NCBI GenBank assembly: GCA_030248215.1
Contig: JASANG010000273.1
Location: forward strand, 251,001-315,000
Source: Enoplolaimus lenunculus
Taxonomy: Eukaryota; Nematoda; Enoplea; Enoplida; Thoracostomopsidae
Length of the DNA: 64,000 bases
Direction: 5' to 3'
The position numbers were made by a program, and so were the translations under genes. The notes beneath the pieces were generated by a model that was not told where the DNA came from, did not search any database, and worked only from the letters and a program-made list of their open reading frames with translations. This document shows, in pieces, positions 36,435 to 49,100 of the stretch. Each line of letters starts with the position of its first letter. The first letter of the stretch is position 1.

Positions 36435-37165
36435 TGAACCCCCTCATAATGTTTTGTTTCTGTAATAGTAAATGTTTTGTTTATTTTTATACAGCATTTT
36501 TGCGACAATCTTTGCAGTTGAGCTGACAGGAAAGAAGAGTTACATGGTTTAATTTTTACGTGTTTTTATGTTTAAGTGACAAACACTATACCTAAAGTAA
36601 ATGATTGTGCCATAACGGTGGATGTTTTAAAGGAAACCGTTCAGTTGATGGGAGATGCAAAGGCTAGTTTTGCTAATGGGTGCGTTTTGCCTTGGAACTG
36701 TTAGTAAGGTTTAGAATCCTCTGCTAGACCAGTATAGACGTCATTTGAGTCATGGAACATCCGCATTATACAGCACGCCCTACTGCAAGAAATGTCTGGT
36801 TATGATTAAGATTCGACGTCGTATTAACACACTATTACGAGAACACTATAAAGTCCGGTAATCTCTAACGAGGGCGTAAAGACATATTGCACTGTGTTCA
36901 TATAGCATCGCAAACATGTAACAACAACACAAACACGTACACACTTATTTATTTTGCTTAATATTTTACCTTTTGTCCCGACTCGTTTCAGACAGTGTCG
37001 GGACAATAGTGTCTAGGTACCGCATAAAATTGTACCTACATGCTAGATTCACCTTCAATTTGTATACAGATCGCAACCGGGTGGTTGGAGAAATAATTTT
37101 TACATTAGCACGCGCATTAAGGTGGACGACCAATTACGTAGTGTTCTGATTCCTATAGTTTTCAG

Positions 37166-40100
37166 ATGGAGCAGTATTTTTGTGTTATTATCGGCGGAGG
37201 CATCGCTGGGGTTTCGTGTGCTGAAGAGGTATGCAGTTTGTTATACAAAACAGTTTTCTCTAAGAAAGTACGTTAAGAAGAGTTTAACTCAATTTTCGAC
37301 AGACAGGTTTGCTTTTATGTGCTTTTTACCCTTAGCTGACCAAAGGTGTAAAACAGTTTTCGAATGTATTTACCAAGATTCCCTTCACACTGGTGACGCT
37401 CGAAATATGCGACTAATGTAACAATTTTTTGTAGCTGGCATATCTTGCCCGTGGTGAACAGCTGTTGTTGATCAGTGCATCGCCTTTGGTTAAAACAGTA
37501 TCCAATGTGCAAAAAGTAAGCTGTAGGCTTGTTTTCTAATATTGTTATAGAAACTACATAGTATTCTGTGATTGAGCGACACCACTCTCCATGCGTTTTA
37601 TGTTTTGTGCTCTGGGGTCGAAAGGTGAATGTCTGTCTATCGGACGAGAATGTAATGCGGGGTTAACGTTATAACTGGGGCAGCGGGGAACGCGTTTTGT
37701 CCCTATTACACTGCTAGTTCATCTGCTATCAAATTAAAAAAATTGCATTGTCTGATGTCCTTTTGTGACATCTGCTGTTTGTAGTGCAATGTCATATGAT
37801 ATTCGAAACATTGTCTGTCAGTATCTTATGATATGTTTGAAAATGTCTGCAAGGTTATGGTAAACTCACTTGCTTGTCCTGTAGAATGTCAAATGATACT
37901 AAACTTTGAAATTTGAATTTGTTTGAAAATGTCTGCAAGGTTATGGTAAACTCACTTGCTTGTCCTGTAGAATGTCAAATGATACTAAACTTTGAAATTT
38001 GAATTATTTGTATTTATAAGTATATTTTAAGAAAAATTTCGACAGAAACAGAAGCATGTCGCAAAATTTTATGTTGACGTCGATCAACATGGGACAAAAC
38101 GTATTCCGGGCTGCCTCAGTTATAACGACTGTACACGCTTACTTATTACATTATATAAAATTTTTACAAATAACGCTAGACATACTTAATCGGAGGGTTG
38201 GCCCAAATCTCGAGTGTCGGGCTTCTATTTTCCGTGTTCTGGCATTTTGCTAACGGGGTTTGGGGGCCTACTTCCACTCGGCCAAATTCTCCTATTCAAA
38301 AAACCTCCTGGTTAGAAATTGTGCCTATAAAACGGAGGCAAAATCGTAGGTTAGCGCCTTGTCTAAGCTTTGAAGTACCAAATTTAAGCAAAAATTTGCT
38401 AAAATACAAAAAATGTGTTAAAGAATCATCGAACTTCGCTCTTTGCGTGTAGTTCTATTACGACTGTTAAATAACAATGGGCAGATAACAAAAAGAGGTG
38501 TCTGTTCGTTCGTTTATATAGTAATGATTCTTATTTCGGGATGAATTTCTGGTCGTAATTAATTACAAATTTACATAGACTGTACTTGCGATTGGAATGT
38601 GTTCATGCGATCTCATTGTTTTATACGGAGTAAACAACAACAACAACATTTTTATTGTTTAAATGATTTGGTACAATTCCAGCAAAATTTCCGTTCCTGC
38701 GTGCTGCAATGCTGGATACAGGGACAAGAATATTTAGAGTTATATATTACTTTTCGTCTATAACGGATGTCAGGTTTTACCCTGATTTCTGTGCATGCAT
38801 CAGTATACATTGTTATTGCTAGATTCCACATAAAAGTTATATCGGTTTCGAATTTGTAATTGCATGTGACAGTAATATTTTAATAAATTTTTTATGTTTT
38901 TTTATTATAGATTGGTTATGCAATCGAACGCTTTTCGGTGGATGAAAAACATGCAGATCAAGTGTTTCCTTCGACGAGCAACGTAACGTGTGTTCGCGCT
39001 GTGGTTGACAAAATTGATTATCAGGCAAAGGTTATGCGCAAACGTTTTGCACTGTGTTTTTTTGTTTTGAAATTGTCGCGATTCGGAACAAGCCGGAATG
39101 CTACTGGTGTTAATTTGTTTCGTTCTGTGTACGTAGTTTTGGTCCCTGTTAACAGGGATAGATAGAATCATGGTTGGATGTGGATGGGATGCTATGTAAA
39201 AGTATACATCAGTTTCATTAACCTGTTCGGTTGCTTCTGTAGTGATTGGTCTTTGTGTATGAACCATATTTGTAAAGCATATGTGCATGTGCATAGCTAG
39301 AACTGCGATGGTGACCAAAAGTTTACATGATGTGTTCGGAGCACGTGCCATTTCGCATGCTCTGTATGTAATTAAGCACCCGGAATATGTTCTTGATACA
39401 AGCTTCAGTTTTATCACACCTAATGCAGCTGTTGTGTAGTTTATTGCAAATTTCAAAAATATGAGCACTTGGGCAGTACGTATGGGCTTACTGCATCAAA
39501 AAAATCACCGGAAATGGAATCGAAAGCAGAAAATGTTAAATACATGCCGCCGAAAAATTCATTTTAATTTTCTTTTTTGCTGAAATAACCCTATTTGCAG
39601 ATAGGCATTCACTAGTCTGTTATATTTTAGATTTTCATAATACACGGAATTGAAATCTACTTTCGATGGTTTATTTTTGGCAATTGTCACTATACGATCT
39701 GACCGGGAACCAAGGCCTCGATGCCATGGCCGGTACCGATCGGCGCCAAGTTAGAACACGTAAAGAAAAAGCCATGATATACGTAATATGTATATGGTGG
39801 TTTACAGTGGGAAAATATGCAATTTATATATTGTGTAGTGTAATGTGTACTCACATGTTATGTGCTTTAGTGATAGGAAATTTCTGTTGTCCCACTTATA
39901 ATTTGAACCATTTAAATTAAATCTACATAATACGCATACGTACATAACGGGTAGTTTGAACGTGTTTGTTGAAGTTTAAAGCCAGGGACTCTCATTTATT
40001 TGAAAATTATGAAAACTGGGCAATGTTTGTTTTGGGTATTGCTTTTTTTGCGCTAATTCTAAAATTATGTGTAGATTAGTATTAGTATTTTAGTGTAGTG

Positions 40101-43100
40101 ATTTTTTTGTATTTACCTAGTATACAATGGCGACATTTATAAAATCAGTGTTTTATGTACTGTTATATTTTTTAAATTCAAAGAAAAATGTTTGGTATTT
40201 TAGTGAATTTAAATATTCTTTTTATTATAAATAATTCCTCCTATAAATAATTTCACCACAACTAACGAATGTAATCTTTGACACCGCAATGTGGGTATGT
40301 TGTAGCCATCCGATGTATAATTTATCCAATAATTGCCAGGCTAATCGGTCAAGGTCAGTCTTGTTGTTTCAAGTTTACACTATAACACTGATAATTGCGA
40401 GCGGTCTGCTTGCAGCTCCGATGCTCTGGTATAATATTCGATGCGAGATAGATGATCGAGCTTGGTCTGAGACTTTTTATCCCTCAAGGCAAGGCAGTCT
40501 GTCGGAGGATGTGTTTCCGTTACGAGTAGGGTATAGACTTGAACCGACAGTGATTTGTAGGGATGAACACGCTACCAGTGAAAACGGACCTGCGGCTGCG
40601 GAGTTAAGTACTAGTTTGGAAAAACAAGAGTGGTCAGATTTGGATGGGTTCGCAGTTGGTTTTGGTTCTGGTGATAAATTGCACATGCAGGGTGGTAGGC
40701 GTGTCATGGAGAGAACTTTGGTTGTGATATTTGTGACGTCGACTTTCTATCAATTTGACGAACGAACGATCGTGAGGAACACGTGGGCGGCTGTTGCGAA
40801 ACGGGTTCTCACTGCACGTGTTGTGTTTGTGATTGGTAAGAACAAGAGCATGTGGTTTCCCTTTGAAAACATATGAATTGCAAAAATCTAGAAATGGTAT
40901 TTGTTGCTGGATTTACGGGTTTTCAATCGGGGTCGTCTTTGAGCACATAAGTTGCGGTCAAAGCAGAAAATCTTATCTTCACACGAATTTGAGTTTATCC
41001 GGAGCTTTAATGTGGTATCTTGTCAGCAACCACCTATCTTCACCTGTATTCATATTGATTTATACAGTCAAGGTATGATAGAGATGGTCTTGCAGTTTTG
41101 TGGCTTGAAATTCGAAATGGCTTAATTGTGGGCTGTTAGGGGGCGACCGACTTTTTGCATGTAGTGTTTGAGAACGTATGATTGAAATGACTATTCTCGA
41201 ACTGTGTTCTATGAACTAAGTTTTATACTCGGTAGGCTTGAATGAATTGGACTGCGATTGCGTCGAAATGTGTTGTCTAAAATGAAGACTTCGGGGTCTT
41301 TTAACGAAATATTATTGTAGAAGCTATTATGAAATGTAATATTAATATTTTAGGATACAGTGATATGGAATCCATAAAAGATTTCGATCGCCTGGTTGAT
41401 GAAAACAAACGTTATAATGACATATTGTTAACTGACATTCGAGATACATATGCAAATTTAACGCTCAAAACGTATTCAATGTTCAAATGGTTTTTAAGGG
41501 CAACTTTCCTATGTCGTACTGGCGACCCTTCAGATCGTTTGTTTACAGATCTGGAAGCAGTTGTTTCCCCTAAACGCCCGTATTATGTAATGAAGACAGA
41601 TATTGATGTTGTTGTTAATCCGTGGAATTTGGGCAATTTGATGGTTGGTCAGTATGAGGCTGACGCGAAAAGACACATTTGGGGGGTTTGTAGATCTCGT
41701 GATTGGCCGTTTCATTGCAGTGGTACGAAATGGTAAGTGGGAATATAGATAGATGTTAGTAGGAGTTTTAGCAGGGCTAAGCTAAAGCAAGTGTTTGTGT
41801 AATTAGACTGGATGATTTTTAGAAGATAGATACTTAGTGGTGGGTTGTACCTCATCCAACACTAGTGAAGCGCAGTATATCTATTATGACGTAATTTACA
41901 CCAGACAATATAACTGAGCGAGACTATATTTTTGATGCTGAAATGATTGTAGTAGAAACTGACCTCTCATCGACCTTACTTTGCTAGCGCATAACTTTTT
42001 GATGTTTTGTGGTGTATATATCTGCCAGCCCGTGGGCAGAGCCAGGATTATGGAAAAAAGTCTCAAATGATGTTTGACATCTAAACCTCTCCCTAGCTAC
42101 GCCCTTGTGCGTGTGCCAACTATATATATTTTAAGTTTTGACTTAAATAGCTTTACAATGCTGTTTGCTTGTCTGTTTTTCATCAGTTAGTGTCGGATTT
42201 TAGGTACGTTCCGGTGGCTTGGTGGGGTGACCGTGGCAATTATCCTACATATTGCTCTGGCACCGGTTATTTGATGACGTCAGATTTGATATCGGATCTA
42301 GTGCGGGAAGCAGATCGCTTTGGCGAGTATATGCGGCTAGAGGATGTGTTTTTTACTGCGGTGCTCGGCGATAAAGTAAATGCGACAAGAGTTCGAGTGA
42401 GTAGCTTTTTTGCTTTAGCATTCTTTATGATTAGTAAACTTAATTTAATTTTCTTGTTTGTTTGTTTGTTTGTTATTTTGTGTTGTTTAGGCGAACTTAG
42501 TTATTGGCAGATGCAGATTTCAAAATGAGTTGATGCTTAGTAAATCTAAGATACAAAAGTATTTTTGAGCACTGGTGAAGTAATTTTGGCAGCCACACTG
42601 TGTTAGTATAGATATTAATTTTAATTTAGCATCCCGGGTTTCAAAGTGACTTTTGTTTGCGGGACGCAATTACGGTGGAACTGGGTGTCTCGCAATATAC
42701 CGCTGCTGCAATTGAAAAGATGTGGATTCGTACGATCAATGAATCTGCGTATTGTGCGAAACAGCTGATGGTATTCTGGATGGTATGGCTTGCCCTTGTC
42801 GGAGTTGCAGTTACTGCTGGATGGTGCTGTTATCGAAAACGGAGGCGACAGAATATTTCTAGAGTGGATGTATTGGGTTGAACGGGGTTTGGATTTGCAA
42901 AAGAAACGAAGAGCGACTATCATTAGCGAAATAGAAATATTTTGGTATGTGTTTTGTTTGGTTTATTTTTGAAAGTTTATGTAATGATATTGTTTACAAG
43001 GAACCAGGTACCTACTGGAACTAAATTTTGCCGGAACAGGAACAGGAACCGGAATTTGAAATAATTTTCATCAACGAATTACTGCTGGACTTTTTAGAAA

Positions 43101-46100
43101 ACTTGCCAAAAAATGGCTTAATAGCATTTTCAGCTATTTCTTCATTAACTTTTGCGAAAGCACATCAGGAACAATTTAATAACGAAATTGAACTAGGTAC
43201 AAAAACACTAATTTTGACATAATTTTCAAAGACAAAGTTTCCAATATTTAAATGATTATGAGTAATTTGCCACAAAACCGTAAAAATCCCGGTTCGTGCA
43301 TCTTTGAATGCAGGAACAGGAACAAGAACTGGAATTGAATATTTTTGCAGGAATTCCGGCCGGAACTGGAATTCCGGTTGAACCCTGCATGGAAGATATT
43401 GTTGTCTCGGCGGTGGCAGATTAGATGGATTTTTATTGTGGAGTGGGACAGTAAGTTTGCTGAAATTGTGAAAATGTAATGACTAGTTCTGAATTTTTTT
43501 GTACCGGGAATAATTTATAATAGTGTTATTTTCTTTTAGGTGAGGTATTTGGAACCTGGTTTTTTAAATTTTGTGTCGTGATTTTGATTTAAGCGAAATT
43601 GATAGGTTATCTAATATTTTGAGTTGGGATTTCAGTCAAATTTTACACAAAAATTTCTAATACTTATCATATTTGACACATATATACAAAGCCCATGGGC
43701 TGCAGTGCTTTATGAGTTATATATTCGATGAATATTTTTGTGCTGTTAATTACCTTGTGTAGGTTTAAATAAATTTTTAACATCTGGAACAGCTTTGTGT
43801 TACAATATAGTATCATGGCTTCATTCTTACGCTTAAGACAATTTTCTTGATGCATTCGCAGCACAATTTTTGTGAACGGCTGTATATGATACTGCTTAAC
43901 TTAGAATCACATGTATCAGGGGCGGATGCAGAAAAATTAAGGTACTTCCAAGGGTAGGGATTTGCAGAAAATGCTGAATAGAATGCAAGGGGTTCCTTCA
44001 CCAAGTTGTTTGTGCGTACCAAGGGCGTAGCCAGGGTTGGCTGGTTTTTGATGTCAAACCCGCTTTGGGATTTTTGTTCATGTGTTTTTAGGCACTGCAT
44101 CTATTTGCGACACAAGCAATTCAAATTTAAATATAATATAACCACCCTTTCCAAAATATAAGTAACATCCAAGACACGGGCCAATGTTCATAGCTCTGGA
44201 TGCGCTCTGGGTGTCGGATTTTTTCGCTCCTGGTTGTGAGTACCATGCGAATTAGTATTTGAATTCTAGCAGCCTGAGTTTTGTAATTTGTTCGGAGATT
44301 CATGGAATATAGTATTCGACATTTTAGTTTTGTTCAAAAAATGATAGAAAAAGCTAGTTTGTTGTTAATTTGTTTTGTTTTCGTGTTTGTTATATTGGTA
44401 TAATACAAAAAACTTTGTTTTACAATTTTAATAAATCACTTGTTTTTGTTGTTTTAGATTGTTTATACGGAAGATAGTCGTCGATTTTTGTATAAAAGTC
44501 TTTGTCTGTGTACTGGTGGCAAACCGAATGTAAGTTTGATCTTTGAATTAGTGTATATTTTAGTTGCGTTCAGCAGTAGCACTTGTGACCTGTTGATGGT
44601 AGGCTTTGTTACTTTTGATGTCAGGGTGATATTTTAACGCTCGTACTGTGGATTTTCACCTGATTACTTCGTTGATTACAACTATCAAATATCAGTTCTA
44701 CAGTAGGCGTGTATTGCGACTGTTCATGCTTCAATTTGAGTATACCACACCATACGTCCTGAGTCTCAAAGTTTACCTATTTTAGGTTTATAGTGTCTGA
44801 AATACTGCCAAGTTGCATCACATTAGTATTGAATGTTTAGATTAGGCTTATAGCGGCGTTTTAATTTTGTAGCTAAAGCTCTGTAGCGCACTGTTTATAT
44901 ACCGATGTAATTCTTGGAATTTGCTCTTTTTAGCTGCGTTTTTTGCTTTAAAATTGTCGCTGTGTCCAAAGCACTGGTTTTGTTATGCTTGAATTTTTAG
45001 TTACTATTGCGACATCCACGTGTAATTGGGATTCGTGATACTCAGTCTGTACAGGTAATGTTTTTAATCAATTTTAATATTGTAAATATTTCAATACTTA
45101 AGAGGCTTGATATTTTTGTGTGTTCTGTGAAATTTGATACAGGCTTTTAATGCTTTGTAGCAATGCATTGGGCTGAGGCGTCGTGGAGTGGGGAGAAGTT
45201 AGTTTTTGTTCCGTAGAAGAATGTACGTTTTTGCGCTTTGAACCCTTGACGAATACGTATCTATTAAAAGCACAACTAGACGCAAATATTTTTGGTACAG
45301 GTGTTTTCCCTCGTCCTACATTTTATGCGACACGTTACAGCTGGTGTAAATTATGCTTAAGAATCTGGTAATTGTAAATAATTTTTGTGTTTGATGGTGG
45401 GAGGTAGGAAAAAGTTGGTAGAGAATCAAAATATATGGCGACGCTGCATGGTTAGGAGTTGTAGGATGCGTTGGTTTTCTATTACGAGAGTATTAGTATT
45501 GTATATTTTGGCAATATATTCACTTACGTGAAAAATTAAGAATTTGGGGGCCTCTGAATATTTGGTTTGCAAAACGGAAGCGATTGCAGAATGGAATGTG
45601 TTGGTATTAGCTCTACGCGCATAACGAAGGCGTAGCCAGGGGACAAGGCGGGATCAGGGGTTAACCAAAGACGGGTTCTGTTTGCAACATAATCATCCCC
45701 ACCTTCAAAATTTTTATAGAGCGTGTCTTTCTTTTCAAAATGATGACTACAAATATGGTGCATAACACTGATTTAAATTTTTTTACCCTCATTAGTCATT
45801 CTAGATGAATATAGGTGCATTATCTTCGGTTTGATGTTTCGTACCATGAAAATTTTAGCTTGTTTCATAGACTCGGTGGTGCTTTTATTTTGTGTTATTG
45901 TACGTTTACCTTAAATTGCTGCTTAGCGATTCTACTGAACGATAACTGATTTTAAAACTTTAATTGCGTACTTTTAGCAACTGCAAGAATTATTATGCGA
46001 TGCAAAACGCGTGGTTGTGGTTGGCAACGGCGGAATTGCAACAGAACTGGTGTAAGTGGTATTTAAGTAATTTTCTTGTTTGCAGAGATAAGTTGAAGTT

Positions 46101-49100
46101 GAGCCAACTATGGCGGTGGAGTTGAGAAAATATTACTAATTATTGCAATTATGCATTTGATCGAGCTTCGCTTAATAGTGAAGTTTCACTACGACAAGTT
46201 AGTATTATCAAAATATTTTAGTTATGAACTCGAAGGTGTCGATATTGTATGGGCGGTTAAACATAAAAGCATATCGGCGACGTTTGTGGACGCAGGCGCG
46301 GCAGAATTCTTTTTGCCAAAGCTTTTCAAAAAAGCTAACCGGAGTCGTGTTAAGCAACCTAGTGCAGGTGGAGAATGTCTAACCGTGTCAAAGAGATCGA
46401 AGTATATGCACCGAGAAGGTAAGGGTTTTGCAATGAATTTGACTGATCACAGCAACATATTGTTTTGTTATGGAGCATAATCATAAAATTTGGTGATGGT
46501 GTATCGGAGAAAGCGAAAAGTTTTGGAAAAAAATACCGGGAAAATCCTGCAAACCACTTCTGAATTTTCACAAGCACCCTGAACATTTGTTTGACGCGTA
46601 GGGTCGTATTACAACCGGGTGGTAGAGCAGCGTAACGCGACCATGTATATTTGTTTGTTGTGGATGTTCGAATCTAACCGTGTGGCAGAGCAGTGTAGCC
46701 ATGCCGATCTACAACAAAAAAGTAATCTGACCAACTGTGCAACTGTGCAAATTATCGGCAGACAAAATAAACAGGTTTCTCCAAAGGTTATTACACAATT
46801 TTATGCCGTTCGCACGGCCAAGTCCAGAAGCTTTGGGAGAACAATCGCCGCAGTACATCGTTTTTCTAGACCTCGAAGAGGCGTTTAATTGCGTAAACGT
46901 GATCTCACCTGGTTGGCGCTACGCAATCACAGCGTAACAGAGGAACACGTTAGCTGGACGCAAATTTTTTGCATCAAGCCGTCGAGTTGCTTCCGAAGTA
47001 TCACAGGCACATAGGAACTGTTCCATCTTATGTTCATAATAGAAAGCGCCATACTGCCTTCTATATGCCGACGGCCTTCATAATATTTGACGGCGGACAT
47101 GGAGGAGACGGGCACGATCAAAATCTGCTACATACAACTACCAATTTGCGAGAGATAAATTAACTGGGTTCGCCGCTGTTACACTAATGTAGTCGGCTAT
47201 CGACCCATAGGCAGGGGTGAGAGTCTTGTTCTCTGCAAATCTCGGCATTTGGCAGGCAAAGCACTAAAAATAATTTGTTGAAACTTTAAATTTTCCGCCT
47301 GATGACTAAATATTGATCGAGAATGAGACTTTTCATTGCCGCTCGCCCATCCTCGCCAACAGGAGCTCGAATCAACGCTGGTTGGATAGGCTGCATCACA
47401 GCCTAGGTTCCGTCTCGTCTGCATCTTGAACAAGCGTTTAACCGAGCGAAGTTGCGGACACGTACCAAGAAAACCGACTCTGCAACCGAACAGTATTAAG
47501 GTCAAAGAAAAAGATTAATTTTTCATAAGTAGCAGATTACTTTAATGAAAGAGTTTGCTGTTAAAAAACTAACTTCGTTTATGCGAATACCTTTTTGTAT
47601 TTAGGAACATTCGTATCTGACGGACCCTATGGAGGGTTGTCTTGGCGACTAATAGTTCTAAGAGCTGCATAGCATACTAATTCATAGAATTCCTCACCAC
47701 CCACAACTTACTAAAATTATTCTTCGTATGTAAGATAAAATCAGCTTCCGTTTTCCATTGCCTTCCACTGTAACCATCGCCAGAGTTCCACTTTTACCAT
47801 TCGACAGCGCTTCTAGTTAATGAGAAATACGGGAGGGTTGCACCAACTTAAACTATTCTGTGCTTGCTCACCGTTCTATCTTCTTATCCATTGCTTACGG
47901 TTGTGTTGCTTAGGTTAGGTAAGTTAGTAGTGCAAAACTGCAGGTGCTCCCTCTCCGCGTTCAACTTGTTCCTGGACATTTTTGTATTAACATATACATA
48001 GGGCAGAATACTTGGTCTGCATCTTATGCAGAAAGGTGCCCACCCCTATCCCACAAGAACCGTTATTTTATACATTTTTCATAAAACGACATGGTCCACC
48101 AATAACCTATGTAACTATCTTAGAAGTTATATTACACAGTTGTTGCATGGTTAATTAAATTGCGTAGAATATCATTAGACAGTTTTCTTGATTAATTTAA
48201 TATTTCAAATGGTGTTCTACAGATTTTTTAATTAACCACGCAACAACTGTGTAACATTATTTCTATTATAGATGGCTAAGTTACTGGTGGACCATGCCAT
48301 TTTTTAACTTTTTATGGTGAGTACTCACCACAACACAATTTTCACTGTTGCTTTTACTTCTGCATGTTATACAGTAAGGCGCCCTCCCCCATCCAACGCT
48401 CACTTTTTATTGGTTCAAATTTTGTAATATTCCACAGAAACTAAAATCTCAAATACTGGGACTCAAAAATCTTTTTTCTCAAATTTTAGTTCTAGTGAAA
48501 TATTGCCATCAGGGTGCAACCGGAATTACAATTTACCGGAACCGGAACCGGAATTTGAAAATTTTATTGGAACCGGAACCGTAACCGGAAAGTGAAAAAT
48601 GCATTTCACCAAAAATTTCATTTTAATCTTATTTTTTGCTCTATTATTTGTGAAATGACCTTAGTTGAACATAGGTATTTATTTTATTTATTATATTTTA
48701 GATTTTCGTCGTCGATTGAAGTGAAATCCACCATCATTGGCTTATATTCGGAGTACAAGTGGCTTTCAAAAGAGATTTTTAAAACTTAGCAAAGTTAAGA
48801 AAACGGCCAAATTATAATACCGGAATTTTTAAATCCGGTAAAAATTTACCGGAACCGGAACCGGAAGGTGAAAAAATGCCGGAACCGGAACCGGAATTCC
48901 GGTTGCACCCTGATTGCCATTGCTTTTCCGTACTGGTTTTTCAGAATAGTCCAGAAGTTGTTAGCGTAATTTGTTTGAATAAAGAAGTTTGCAATCCACA
49001 ACTTGATAACTTTAGGTTCATAGTAAAGTATTGGTTTAGAAATAGTCGTATTAGGAATAAAATCAATTATTTTTTGGAGTTGTCCTTTATAATTTTGTAG

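Noticed and set aside
36968-37004. Hairpin GTCCCGAC..GTCGGGAC as a regulatory RNA
   Set aside because: Eight-base stem with a loop of about 15; chance or repeat remnant is as likely, and nothing ties it to a transcript.
38905-39468. Reverse ORF of 187 codons
   Set aside because: Overlaps PYROXD1 exon 3 in antisense and has no recognisable domain.
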